Of a stretch of 64,000 nucleotides of DNA, positions 1-11,835 are shown piece after piece. The DNA lies in contig JAIXMG010000030.1 of NCBI GenBank assembly GCA_025201345.1, positions 310,001 to 374,000 on the forward strand, written 5' to 3'. The notes under the pieces were generated by a model, which saw only the letters and a list, made by a program, of their open reading frames with translations, had not been told where the DNA came from and did no database searches. This DNA comes from Thamnidium elegans (taxonomy: Eukaryota > Mucoromycota > Mucoromycetes > Mucorales > Mucoraceae). Each line of letters starts with the position of its first letter. The stretch's first letter is position 1. Both the position numbers and the translations under genes were made by a program.

Positions 1-228
1 ATTACCTGCAAATCAGAGAGCATAGATGATATTAAAGATTGTTGTCGAAAGGTCTTTCTAAAGAGTGCTAAATAAATTACTTGAATTTATACTTTTTTTT
101 TAAAAGAAAAAACGGGAGGGGGGGGGAGCAATTCTATTTTGGGGGAAGAAAAAGGTATATGCGTGATAAATGACCAATACTTAGAATGATGATAGATTTT
201 TTATTATTGTTATTCATTAATTAATTAA

Positions 229-480
229 TAAAGTAAACATTTATCAAATATAGAACTTCCAATTGTGTAAAAGTATTTCTTGATGTTATCATCATATTTG
301 ACACTGCTTCTTTTGGTATGTGACAATGATTTTTTCAACTGATCCCTTTGTTCGAAAGTCAAATGGCTTAGTTGGCTTCCTGGAATATCATCCGTCAAGT
401 CACATCATTTCTGATATTACCAGATAGAGACTGTGCTAACCAGAACCGACTTGTTTCCGTGAGAAAATTCCTCTTATTGT
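229..480 (-). pseudogene. Partial tandem copy of the unrecognised WGP/DLR family gene
   Basis: Read on the minus strand this block repeats part of the larger relic immediately to its right. Roughly 250-405 matches 1285-1465, the exon encoding DLTDD.PGSQLSHLTFEQ, and about 415-465 matches part of the 1729-1917 exon (WLAQSLSGNIRNDV). The intron and the Ser/Asn-rich segment that separate these two exons in the larger copy are missing here, so the exons are fused directly with a shift into a stop. Function is unknown. It is a broken, truncated duplicate, presumably not expressed as protein. Confidence 0.6.
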
Positions 481-2159
481 ATGGGTATTCCAAAGTACAC
501 ATCTTCTCAATCACGTAGTATTGGCTATCAAGGCGATACATATAATGGATATGGCCTTGAAAGCCTATAAAATTATATATGAGTCAAAATAACATTACAA
601 TAATATTAAATAATACATACCAAGTACTTGAAATAGCGGAAGCTTGGCGTCTTTGCTGCTACCACTGTACGTCTTTAAAATATTATCAAGCTGTATGATA
701 CCATTAAGGATGAGTTTCCTTTTGTCATAGTAATATTTAGGTTAAGTGATAGAGCGTCCAAATTCACCAGCTCCATGGTCGTAAGACTTCTTGAAAGGAT
801 CACATAGCAGTCTAATATCCATTCGGAACTTAAAACGGCATTCGACAGACTCAGTATCACCCCTAAACACCAAGGTTTAGTATATTAATAAAATTAAATA
901 AAAATATTGAGAAAATATAAAGCATACATGCCAATGGGCCCAGATACCCGAAGCTAGGAATATATCATTGATTACTGGTCCCCAGAAGTACAAGATATAG
1001 TCAAATTCAGAGAGTTGTTCCAATTTGGACTCTGAAAATAATTCAGGAGAAAATAAATGATTTCTAAACCTAAGTAAATAAAAACTTAAACTGATTGTCA
1101 TTCCATTTTTAAAACATATATATGTATATATATATATATGTATATGTATATGCTTACAATAATCTATATACTTCAGAGACTGCAATATCGTTTTTAGAAT
1201 AACTTAAGGTAAGAGCATTCACTTTTCCAAATAAACTACCAATATCGTTGCTTTTAATCTGAAATAAATATTAGTATTGAATATAGAGCTTCGAATTGTG
1301 TGTAAATAGCTGTTCCTTACGTTACTGAAGCATTTCTTGATGTTATCATCATATTTAGCACTGCTTCTTTTGGTATGTGACAGCGATTTTTTCAACTGAT
1401 CCTTTTGTTCAAAAGTCAAATGACTTAGTTGGCTTCCTGGGGTATCATCTGTCAAGTCACATACGTTGTTCATAGTGATGCTACAAAAAAAAAAAAATTA
1501 ATTTCGATCAAAAATTTATTAAGGCATAAAACAATTTTACGTAGTAAAGTAATTCTCTTTATCATTAAAACGGTTGAAGTTTGATAATGAATTACTTGTA
1601 ATTCTTTTTAAAAAAGTAAACACAGAAACATTTAAACCATCTAAAAAAATGTCATCATTTTCAAGTAACTTAAGATTTTTTTGAATTAGATTCCTTTAAA
1701 TAATATATATTCATCAAATTAAACTTACCGTAGCTCTTTTATTTTCTATTGTTTGGGAGTCCTCACGGGCCCTCTTGCTACTATAACTGCTATCAATGAA
1801 AGTACTGGCATTTGAATTTATAAATTTTACATTTTCATTCATATTCACATCATTTCTGATGTTGCCAGATAGTGATTGTGCCAGCCAGAACCCACTTGTT
1901 TCTGTGGTGTACAACACCTATTAATTAAAAGCCATCAGTTATTTTAAAAACACATTAAAAACACACACTGAAGACACACCCAACTGCAATATTTCATCAT
2001 TTTCATCATTATGATTTTGAAGAAAATTAACAGATTCTTTAAATTCATTTTCAGCAGTGCCAGGTTATCACTTCGAAAATTCTCTTTTATCCAGTCAACT
2101 GAGTTCCTAGTTAAAGACAGAGTAACGGCTCTATTTAAGGGTGAATTTCTCCAGAACAC
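480..2159 (-). pseudogene. Degenerate multi-exon gene of an unrecognised repeated family
   Basis: Minus-strand exons can be chained with good splice signals: start near 2159 (MFWRNSPLNRAV), then about 1917-1729, 1480-1321, 1258-1158, 1069-929, 862-621 and 564-480. The joined product contains FWGPVINDIFLASGIWAHW, then GD..SVEC..KFRMDIRLLCD, then Y.GSSKDAKLPLFQVLG and YRLDSQYYVIEK. I do not recognise a named domain. The same order of motifs recurs in the relic at 32.8-33.8 kb, so this is a repeated family. It is broken: an in-frame TAA lies in the 862-621 exon (complement of 742-744), the first exon seems to change frame, and the 3' end is replaced at about 480 by a copy of an upstream exon. 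Lineage-expanded families of this kind are common in Mucoromycotina as far as I recall, but I cannot name this one. Confidence 0.55.
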
Positions 2160-2230
2160 CTTCTTCCGTCCCCACTATGATCGCTAATAATCGATTTCAT
2201 GAGAATTTGGGCCACCCTTAAATAGAGCCG
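2126..2230. repeat. 18-bp perfect inverted repeat at the 5' edge of the relic
   Basis: CGGCTCTATTTAAGGGTG at 2126-2143 is exactly complementary to 2213-2230. The left arm lies inside the first exon of the relic, the right arm upstream of its start. It could be an old insertion scar or element end; no function can be assigned. Confidence 0.7.
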
Positions 2231-2883
2231 CTACCGTACGTGTTATGAGTTAAAAATAATGCGGCAAAAAATAGCTATTGGTCTTACCGATAAAGGCACG
2301 ATAATATTTGAGGAACAGAAGGAAAAAAAAAAAGAATAAGTGTTTTTTGGGCGTTTTATTTTTATTTGTAAAAGTCACTTATGAAACAAATGCATCATCC
2401 CCTTTTTTTTATCTTTTATTAAAGAGTTTCATAAAATTGTAAATACTATACATTACTAAAAAAAATTGGACTCTGTTTTGTTATTTCTTCAGCTTTAAGT
2501 CTCTCGTTATTGTTATATAAAGACTGGCAATCCATATTCCTACATTAAAATTTTATAATGATTTAACATCTTTATTGTGACAAGAATATAATAAAACTTG
2601 CATGAAGTATTCTATAAATAAACAGCCTACTTAATCATACCTCGTCATATCAGCTGTCAATAATGTATCACGTCCTTTTTTATAGAAGTAAAAAACTACC
2701 TAATTTCTCTATTACATAACTTCTATATGGTCAACCCTTTTCAACTGCTTTTTTTTTTAGATTTTACATATGCTCAAGTAGTAGTAATAGTAGTAGTTGC
2801 TGTTGTAGTAGCTAGAACTTTGGAGCTTAAAAATCACCACCTGTGCCAGTTTATGACGTACTCTTTTTTTTTGTAGAAAACAA

Positions 2884-2916
<33 letters not shown>

Positions 2917-3203
2917 ACGTGAGAAAATAAATATATTATAGTTAAGTAAACATCTATTTATATCATTCTTTTTCTCTTTTTCTTCCTTTTTTTTTTTTTT
3001 TTTTTTTGGTAAACTTCATAATATTATACAATAGATTTATACTGCTGACAACATTTACGCTTTTTGTTTAGCAATAATAAAGGTTCCTTTACTGCTAATA
3101 AACGGAAGAAACGAAGAAGGAGCATCTATTAGAAAAAAGTTGTACCTATCAATGGCAAATATTATATTGATGCTTTCTCTCCCAGGCGAGGGAGAGGGGC
3201 GTA
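2231..3203. other. AT-rich gene-free spacer
   Basis: No supported gene. It holds long T-runs (about 2886-2912 and 2987-3007). A stretch at 2840-2935 (GTGCCAGTTTATGACGTAC, then ACAAG, T-run, TTAATTACGTGAGAAA) resembles the right end of the TIR element at 5512-5584, so it is probably an eroded element end. Confidence 0.4.
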
Positions 3204-3698
3204 ATGATACTCACCACTACACTATCGAAGATTGGACGCCCTGTTACCGAATCAAAATATTATCATGACAAGAGAAATCCCATTCTGAATGGGATTATTC
3301 AGTTAGATAATATTTTGAGGACGTACAGTGGTAGCAGCAAAGACGTCAAGCTTCCGCTTTTTCAAGTACTTGGTATGTATTATTTAATATTATTGTAATG
3401 TTATTTTGACTCATATATAATTTTATAGGCTTTCAAGGCCATATCCATTATATGTATCGCCTTGATAGCCAATACTACGTGATTGAGAAGGTTTGTACTT
3501 TAGAGTATCCCTACAATAAGAGGGATACTCTCATCAAAGCTACAAACTTTGTTGTTAAGCTGCTGGTGTTAAAGGTTAGTAAGAAAACAAAGCTTGGTAT
3601 AATGATTTTAACTCTAAATTTGAATTTTAAAGAACCTCGCTGCTGATATGGAAGAGCACATTCACCAAGCTTCCGAAAACAAAAAAAAGAAGCATTGA
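3204..3698 (+). pseudogene. 3'-terminal fragment of the WGP/DLR family, frame intact
   Basis: Three exons: 3204-3372, 3429-3573 and 3633-3698. Introns are GTATGT...ATAG and GTTAGT...AAAG. The frame stays open to a TGA and ends in a lysine-rich tail (ASENKKKKH). The protein starts at GRPVTESKYYHD and continues through SSKDVKLPLFQVLG and MYRLDSQYYVIEK, equivalent to the last part of the 480-2159 relic. The upstream exons (WGP and DLR segments) are absent, so it is a 5'-truncated copy unless transcribed from an unseen promoter. It supplies the intact C-terminal sequence that the left copy lost. Confidence 0.5.
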
Positions 3699-4480
3699 TT
3701 CTATTGCTTCTTCATCGTCCTCTGATTCGACTCCTTCAATTAAGCTTTGGTTTAAACCTTTATTTTTTTTATTTCTTATTTTAGTTTACTTTATCCTTAT
3801 TATCTTTTAAAAAAAAAGACATAAATATATTATCTGCTTGTCCTCTTTATTAAGATCTAAAATCAGTTTTTTCTAGTACAGTCAGGCTTATTGAATTTGG
3901 CACTTTCTTAAAAATAATGGGCTTAAAGTCACAACTTACCAATCGACTTTATTATGAAGATAGGTTTAATATGGCTCTAAATATAAAGCTCAGGCATCAA
4001 TTAGGTTATATGCCAAGTATGTAGAGCTTTGAAAGAGAACCCGAGTAAATCGTCATGTTGCAACGCCAATGGAAATTCCACAAAGCGATAACATGCATTA
4101 TCATATGATTGGTACTTAGCTTTTGTTATGTGGCGTTATTGGGGGCGGAAGACACTCTGCATTCGTACCCAAATTGCTGAAAAGAGGATAAAAATGACGC
4201 CATCCTCTGCTTATGTTAAAGGATAGTGCGAAATCTAATCCACATAAAACAAAAGGGGGACTTGGTAGAGCGCACGCCGTTGCTTCAAACTATTATCTCT
4301 GTTGAAAGTATATAATTTTATAACAACTTTGTTAACCATTGCTTCCCAATAATGTCAAAGAATAAGCATGGTGGCGTACCAGTAATTAATCTTATTTAAT
4401 TATCATACTATATTTATATTCTCACCTACTCTTAGGTAATTAAAAAAAACTTGTTTTTTACCTGTTATTTGTTGGAGGTG
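3699..4480. other. Gene-free accessory DNA left of the TIR element
   Basis: No coding frame of note. From about 4395 it shows ATTCTCACCTACTCTTAGG then TTAAAAAAAACTTG, matching 45651-45685 next to the second element copy, so the shared repeat begins here. Confidence 0.4.
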
Positions 4481-4723
4481 ACCAAAAAATTACGTCAGTG
4501 GCACTTTCTCACGTATTCAAGAACAAGTACAAAAAAAACACATTTCACTTTTTTACTTTCATCGAACTTTATTCTCTATTCTCTTCTGTTATCTTTATAC
4601 TGAAACATGACTCCCTCTCCTAAAAAGAGATAAAGGCCACTCATAGAATTAAACCGGTTGTCGTCAAATTATGATTATATCTGAACTTTCGGTCGCTTGC
4701 CATAAGACGTTTCAAAAAACTCG

Positions 4724-5095
4724 TTGGTAGCTATATCAAAGACAGGAAGAAGAAAAAGCAAGCTGCTTCTCTATTATGATATTTGGAAGAAAACCAAGGA
4801 AGCAAGGCTGTGCTGGGAACAAAGCACTATAAGAAAATTGGAAACTGATTCTGTTGCATCTACCTCTGTTGCATCTTCTTCTATTACCTCTGTAATAACT
4901 TTTGTTTCTACTACTACAGCCGCCTTGGATTTGAGCAATTTTCTTAAAGAGAATCTGAATGATTTAGATTCTTTAGCTCGTTGTGTTATTGATAATATTG
5001 ACGTGTCTATCTGTTTCAAAAATTATCAAAACCAAATTCAAAAAGTAACAATTGAAATTAAAAGAATGCTATACCCCAGTATAACATTCTTTTAA
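4724..5095 (+). pseudogene. Element-borne ORF, frameshifted relative to its intact paralogue
   Basis: An open frame of 123 codons, nearly identical to 45993-46364. Compared with the ORF at 46983-47210, the homologous frame here is broken. The sequence upstream (from ATG at 4607) encodes MTPSPKKR then stops. RRFKKLVGSYIKDR is in one frame and WKKTKEARLCWEQ in another, while the 46983 ORF has both segments in one frame. A Ser/Thr/Val-rich stretch follows. No known domain. Probably a decayed accessory gene of the element. Confidence 0.5.
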
Positions 5096-5172
5096 TTTCA
5101 ATTGTTTTGCTGCTGCTACTTTTTGAATTTGGCTTTGATAATTACTGACACATCAATATTATCAATAACACA
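4982..5172. repeat. Long imperfect hairpin inside the element
   Basis: Left arm about 4982-5068 and right arm about 5085-5172 are complementary along about 85 bp with a few mismatches and one extra segment (TTTGCTGCTGC) on the right, around a 16-nt loop CTATACCCCAGTATAA. GTTATTGATAATATTGACG pairs with the right-arm end. The same structure is kept in copy 2. Confidence 0.8.
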
Positions 5173-5534
5173 ATGATCGAAAGAAAGCTGTTTAACTTCA
5201 TAGATGTTATAGTAGTAGACACAGAAGAAGTTACTAGTAATAAAAAGTTGGATTTATACAAATGCGTTTTTTGATTTTTTTTTCTTTTATATATTCTTTC
5301 TTCAGGTTTTTTTCTTATTGTATAATATTGTCATTTAATAGCTAATAACTTCTTTATAACCATTATAATGGGTATCTTTCCTTCTGGTACTTTAATCTTA
5401 TGTCCCGCTGCCACCAGATTTAAACCTGATAAAGTTTTTAATTTGTTTCAAAATCGCTATGGCATATTTTTTTTTTTTTTTTTTTTTTTTTTTGGTTAAT
5501 GAGTAAGTGAAGTGCCACTGACGTAATTTTTGGT

Positions 5535-6812
5535 AAAAAAACAAGTTCTTTTTTTAATTACGTATGAGTATGTGAGAAAGTAAATTGTAATATGATGATT
5601 AAATAAACCCCTTGTTATCATGATTAAATCAACCTATTTATTCCATCCTTTTCTTTTAACAATGTATTCATATACAAGCAAGTACTTTTTATATAATTAA
5701 ATGCTTAAATATTTCAAAAAGTCCTTCCCTATGATATGGTGGTGTCGATGCTGTTACAGAAATAGCCTATTCAGGATAGCACAATAATTATAAACTGCCC
5801 GTTCATTTTCATAAAGGGTTATATTTGTTATGAATACTAACAATTATCTACAAAAAAAAAAAAAAAATGGTATAATTCTAAATCGAATATATTGCTTTTT
5901 TTAACGTCAAAGAAGTAATAATCTGAAATGATAGACCAACCAATGAAATTCACTTTAAAAGAGAAAGTAGTTAGTACCTAATCATGTTACACGCTTTAAC
6001 GTATACCATTTTTTTAAGGTTTTTCTTTGACGTATATTTATTTCTCCATCGATTTAGTGAATTGTATCAACCGCCTCTTTTTTTTTTAAAAAAAAAATAT
6101 CAGGAACAAGGATTCAATAGAGTATAAAAATAATACTCCCCCAAAAGAAAAAATAAATAGAGAGAGTATACTTTCTGTGTAACGCATTGTAAAACCATGT
6201 TTTACTTTTTTTTTTTTTTGACGTGTATAATAAAAAGACTGAAGCATTTTAACAAGCTAATCAATTATAGTAAACTTACATCTTAATTGGCCTTTTCTTT
6301 TATTAATTACAGGAGCGTAATGATAATAAAAGGGATTGTCATAGTGAAAAAGAACATTATAGAAGGAGGGAAAGCGGGAAGAGTAGTAATACAAGAGGTG
6401 TCAAAAAATCGGCGCTCAGAAAAAAAAGACACTTGCTTAGAAAAAAAAAACCCCCCAACCTATCAAAAAAATTTTACTATCTCAATTTTGCGTATATAAA
6501 AGCTAAAAAAAAAAGGTGGAAAAAAAAAAGTTTACTTTTTTTTTTTTTCTTCTTCCCCCTCCCCTTCTTTATTTCCCTTTTAAACACATATTCCCTGGGA
6601 GAGAGTATTTTTTATTCAAAACAACATTTTTGAATTTTTTTAAAGTCTTAAAAAACCTATTTTAAAAGTCGCACTCTCTCTCTCTCTTTTTTTCGCAAAA
6701 GTCGACGCACTAAAAAATAATAAACAGAAATATTAGATTTTTTCTGTTTTTTTTTGGATTAGTCACATAGATCGTTTTTTTTTTCCTTACACTTTTTTTT
6801 CATATCAACTAA
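5535..6812. other. Gene-free spacer upstream of the permease gene
   Basis: 5575-5760 belongs to the repeat shared in inverse orientation with 45395-45620. The rest (5761-6812) is AT-rich with several T-runs meeting A-runs (for example 6076-6098). The pyrimidine-rich tract ending near 6800 lies directly before the permease ATG and is the probable promoter and 5' UTR. Confidence 0.4.
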
Positions 6813-8595
6813 ATGGTTAAAAACAACAATGAATTTTTACAATACGATCCAGAAGAATCAACTGTACCTCGTTTTGCAACTGAAGAAGAAATTCTAGCCT
6901 CGTTTGGTTATAAGCAGGTAATTATAATGTGGCTTATAAATGTCAAAAAAAAAAAAAAAATGAAGCTCACACTTTTTATTTATTATTATAGGAAATGCAT
7001 AAAACTATGTCTACAATTTCAAACTTTTCTATTGCTTTTGGATGTTGTTCTATCCTTTCTGGTTTAACTCCTGTAAGTTTATCTTTTTTGTTTTGTTTAC
7101 AAAAAAACCAATATTAAACAAATAAATTTAGATGTGGGGTGACGCTATGATGAGTGGTGGTTCAATTGCAATTATCTGGGGATGGGTTCTCGTATCTGTC
7201 TTTACGTTTGGTGTAGGTCTCTCACTTGCCGAAATCTGTTCAGCTTACCCAGTTACAGGAGGACTTTATATTTGGGTATCTCGTTTAGCGCCACCAGAAT
7301 ACGTACCAATTATGTGTTGGTTAACTGGATGGTGTAACTGGCTTGGATTGACTGTTGCCATCACCTCTGCCGATCTTGGTTTAGCACAATTTTTATCTTC
7401 TGTCATCGCGATTGAAAACCCAAATTATAACGCCGATATCTATTGGCAATATGGTATTTTTCTTGTTATCTTGGTAGTTCATGGCATTATCAATTCAATG
7501 CATGTCAAATACAATGGGTTCTTTAATCAAACCTCCCTCTATTGGCATATCATTGGTACCTTTCTCATTATTATTGTAGCTCTTGCTTTAACACCCAACA
7601 AACCAAGCGCTAAATGGGTATTTACTTATTTTGAAAATGATACTGGATTTTCTTCTAGTTCTTATGCTTTCTTGATTGGTTTATTGCAATCTCAATATAC
7701 ACTTTCTGGATTTGATAGTGCTGCTCATATGTCAGAAGAAACGCGTGATGCTGCTCGTTCTGCACCTAAAGGTATTTTGTATGCTATTGGAGCAGCAGCT
7801 ATTACTGGTTTTGTATTTATGCTCTCTGTCAACTTTTGTGTTCAAGACTTTCAACGTCAAATTGTGGAAGCCACTATCAGTCCTCAAATGACACAAGTGT
7901 TTTTAGATGGCGTTGGATACAAATGGACAGTTGTTTTTACGGTGATTATTATGGGCGCCATGTTCTTTTCAGGATCTGCGTTAACGTTAGGTAGTTCGCG
8001 TATGGTGTACGCATTTGCGCGTGACGGAGCCATGCCATTTAGTCGTTGGTTAAGTGTAATCAACAAATCTACGCAAACCCCCATTTATGCGGTATGGGCC
8101 AACATCATCTTTGCGGGTGTTGTAGGTTTGCTTTATATTGTAAATACCACTGCTTTCAACGCAATCGTATCTATCAATACCATCGCTTCTTCTCTTGCTT
8201 ATTTTATCCCGATTGCTTTACGATTAACGGTTGCTCGTAAGAAATTTAAAAGGGGTCCGTTTCATTTGGGACCCTTTTCGGATATTATTAACTTTATCAG
8301 TTGCTTCTGGATCTTGTTTACTTCTGCGTTGTTCTTGTGTCCTACTGAGTACCCGGTTACTGCTGCTAATATGAATTATGCTTCGGTTATCTTTGTAGCA
8401 GTCATGATTTGCTCGGTAGGGTATTATTATTTCTCGGCTAGAAAGTGGTTCCATGGTCCTGGTAAAAGTATGGAAGAAGACCCTAGGTTGAGTCCGGTTA
8501 CGTTTGATGATTCATTTGAACCTGTTACTTTTAATTCAGGGAAACTTGATTCAAATAGATCTGATATCAAAAGAGATCATTCTACTGCAAAGTAA
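6813..8595 (+). CDS. APC-family amino-acid/GABA-type permease
   Basis: Three exons (6813-6917, 6992-7072, 7132-8595) give 549 residues, usual for fungal amino-acid/polyamine/choline permeases of the APC superfamily. The soluble N-terminus (DPEESTVPRFATEEEILASF) leads into TM1 (ISNFSIAFGCCSILSGLTP). Then come MMSGGSIAIIWGWVLVSVFT, AEICSAYPVTGGLYIWVSR and HMSEETRDAARSAPKGI, the last a well-kept cytoplasmic loop motif of Uga4/Bat1-like transporters. About 12 hydrophobic segments are seen. It should carry an amino acid or related amine with protons across plasma or vacuolar membrane; the exact substrate cannot be read. The start is the first ATG after a T/C-rich leader and keeps the acidic N-terminus in frame. 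Both introns are phase 0. Confidence 0.9.
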
Positions 8596-9066
8596 AAATG
8601 TCACCCACTTTCTATATACATATATCAACTTTTGGCTTCTATATAATCCCCCCCCCTTTTTTTTTCATTCGTATATACCTCGATTTTCATTTCTCTTTTT
8701 GTTGTTTTCAGCAAAAATAAATAAAAAATAATGAAACTTGAATTTTGTTTTTGTGTATTATTTAAGTGAAGTGGGATCACTAGCTTCATTAATATATCTT
8801 AAATGGGGTTTATGTCTTATCACTGTGAAACTACTTCACAAACAAAACGACGCGTTTTGTTATACGTTTCACAAAGACATGAGCTCCGTGGATTGTGTGG
8901 TTGTGCAAATCAGGTCACTCCCTTCAAAGCCAAACCGTGGGCTTTGATTCTATTCTCTTCTGAAAGAAGACCGTTCCGTTTTATCCATACGTACGCGAGG
9001 AGAGAATATAAAAAACAGAACATTTGTTTTATGACCCTTTTTCTTTTCAATTCAACATACATACAA
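8596..9066. promoter_or_regulatory. Intergenic region with two short palindromes before the 100-aa gene
   Basis: Contains the 3' end of the permease transcript and the promoter of the next gene. AACAAAACG-ACG-CGTTTTGTT (8841-8861) is an inverted repeat with 9-bp arms. TCAAAGCC-N8-GGCTTTGA (8924-8947) is a second with 8-bp arms. A TATA-like GAATATAAAA lies near 9004-9013, about 55 bp before the chosen start. The palindromes may be factor-binding sites; this is inference. Confidence 0.45.
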
Positions 9067-9369
9067 ATGACTTTAAACAGATATTTATTACACTCTCAAT
9101 TACCTCAACCCATTCGATTCAAGGACGTAAATACCAACCTTGACCTCTTGCAAGACTTTCTTGATAAATATACTCCACTTACCAACAAATTTACTATTGA
9201 TGATGATCATGTTGGTAGAGGTGTGGTCTGTGCGTTTTTAGACGAAGGACTTGAAGGTGTTATGGTGTATGCTAAAAAGGACAAGATTAAAGAATTTATG
9301 ACTCTACAAGGATTTAAATGTACATTGCAAGAATCAAACCTTAAACCACTTATTCAATGTCAAAAATAA
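9067..9369 (+). CDS. Hypothetical 100-aa protein
   Basis: Single-exon frame of 100 residues starting MTLNRYLLHSQLPQPIRFKD. I do not recognise a domain. It is mixed alpha/beta-looking with no membrane segment or signal, a basic C-terminus and two Cys. The frame is open upstream (to 8803, with another ATG at 9031), but a TATA-like element near 9004 and a pyrimidine-rich leader favour 9067. The gene converges on ATG16: the stops are only 7 bp apart, so the two mRNAs must overlap at their 3' ends. Coding status rests on length, start context and codon use like the neighbours. Confidence 0.6.
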   Translation: MTLNRYLLHSQLPQPIRFKDVNTNLDLLQDFLDKYTPLTNKFTIDDDHVGRGVVCAFLDEGLEGVMVYAKKDKIKEFMTLQGFKCTLQESNLKPLIQCQK

Positions 9370-9376
9370 TAAATTT

Positions 9377-11760
<2,384 letters not shown>

Positions 11761-11835
11761 TTGATATGCAGATAAAAAAAAAAAAAAAAAAAAGAGAGAG
11801 AGAAAGAAAAAAAAAAAAGAGGTGAGTTTTAATTT

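Larger units (their letters stand above)
477..3510. repeat. Inverted pair of family copies (arms about 477-700 and 3290-3510)
   Basis: The minus-strand sequence of about 477-700 is nearly the same as the plus strand at 3290-3510, including an identical short intron (GTATGTATTATT...TTTTATAG). The two arms face each other across about 2.6 kb. This shows that the left relic and the right copy (3204-3698) are members of one family in opposite orientation. Confidence 0.8.
4481..5534. mobile_element. TIR-bounded non-autonomous element, copy 1
   Basis: The left terminus ACCAAAAAATTACGTCAGTG plus GCAC (4481-4504) is the reverse complement, one A apart, of GTGCCACTGACGTAATTTTT plus GGT at 5512-5534. 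The interior from about 4530 to 5460 is almost identical to 45800-46730. Inside are one 123-codon frame and a long hairpin; no transposase is visible. It is therefore MITE-like or a deletion derivative. The similarity continues outwards past the short TIRs, so true ends may lie further out (5575-5760 reappears inverted at 45395-45620). Target-site duplication not established. Confidence 0.65.

Noticed and set aside
8803..9369. 188-aa version of the orphan gene
   Set aside because: The extra N-terminus covers palindromes and a TATA-like element and has no protein-like character; ATG at 9067 preferred.
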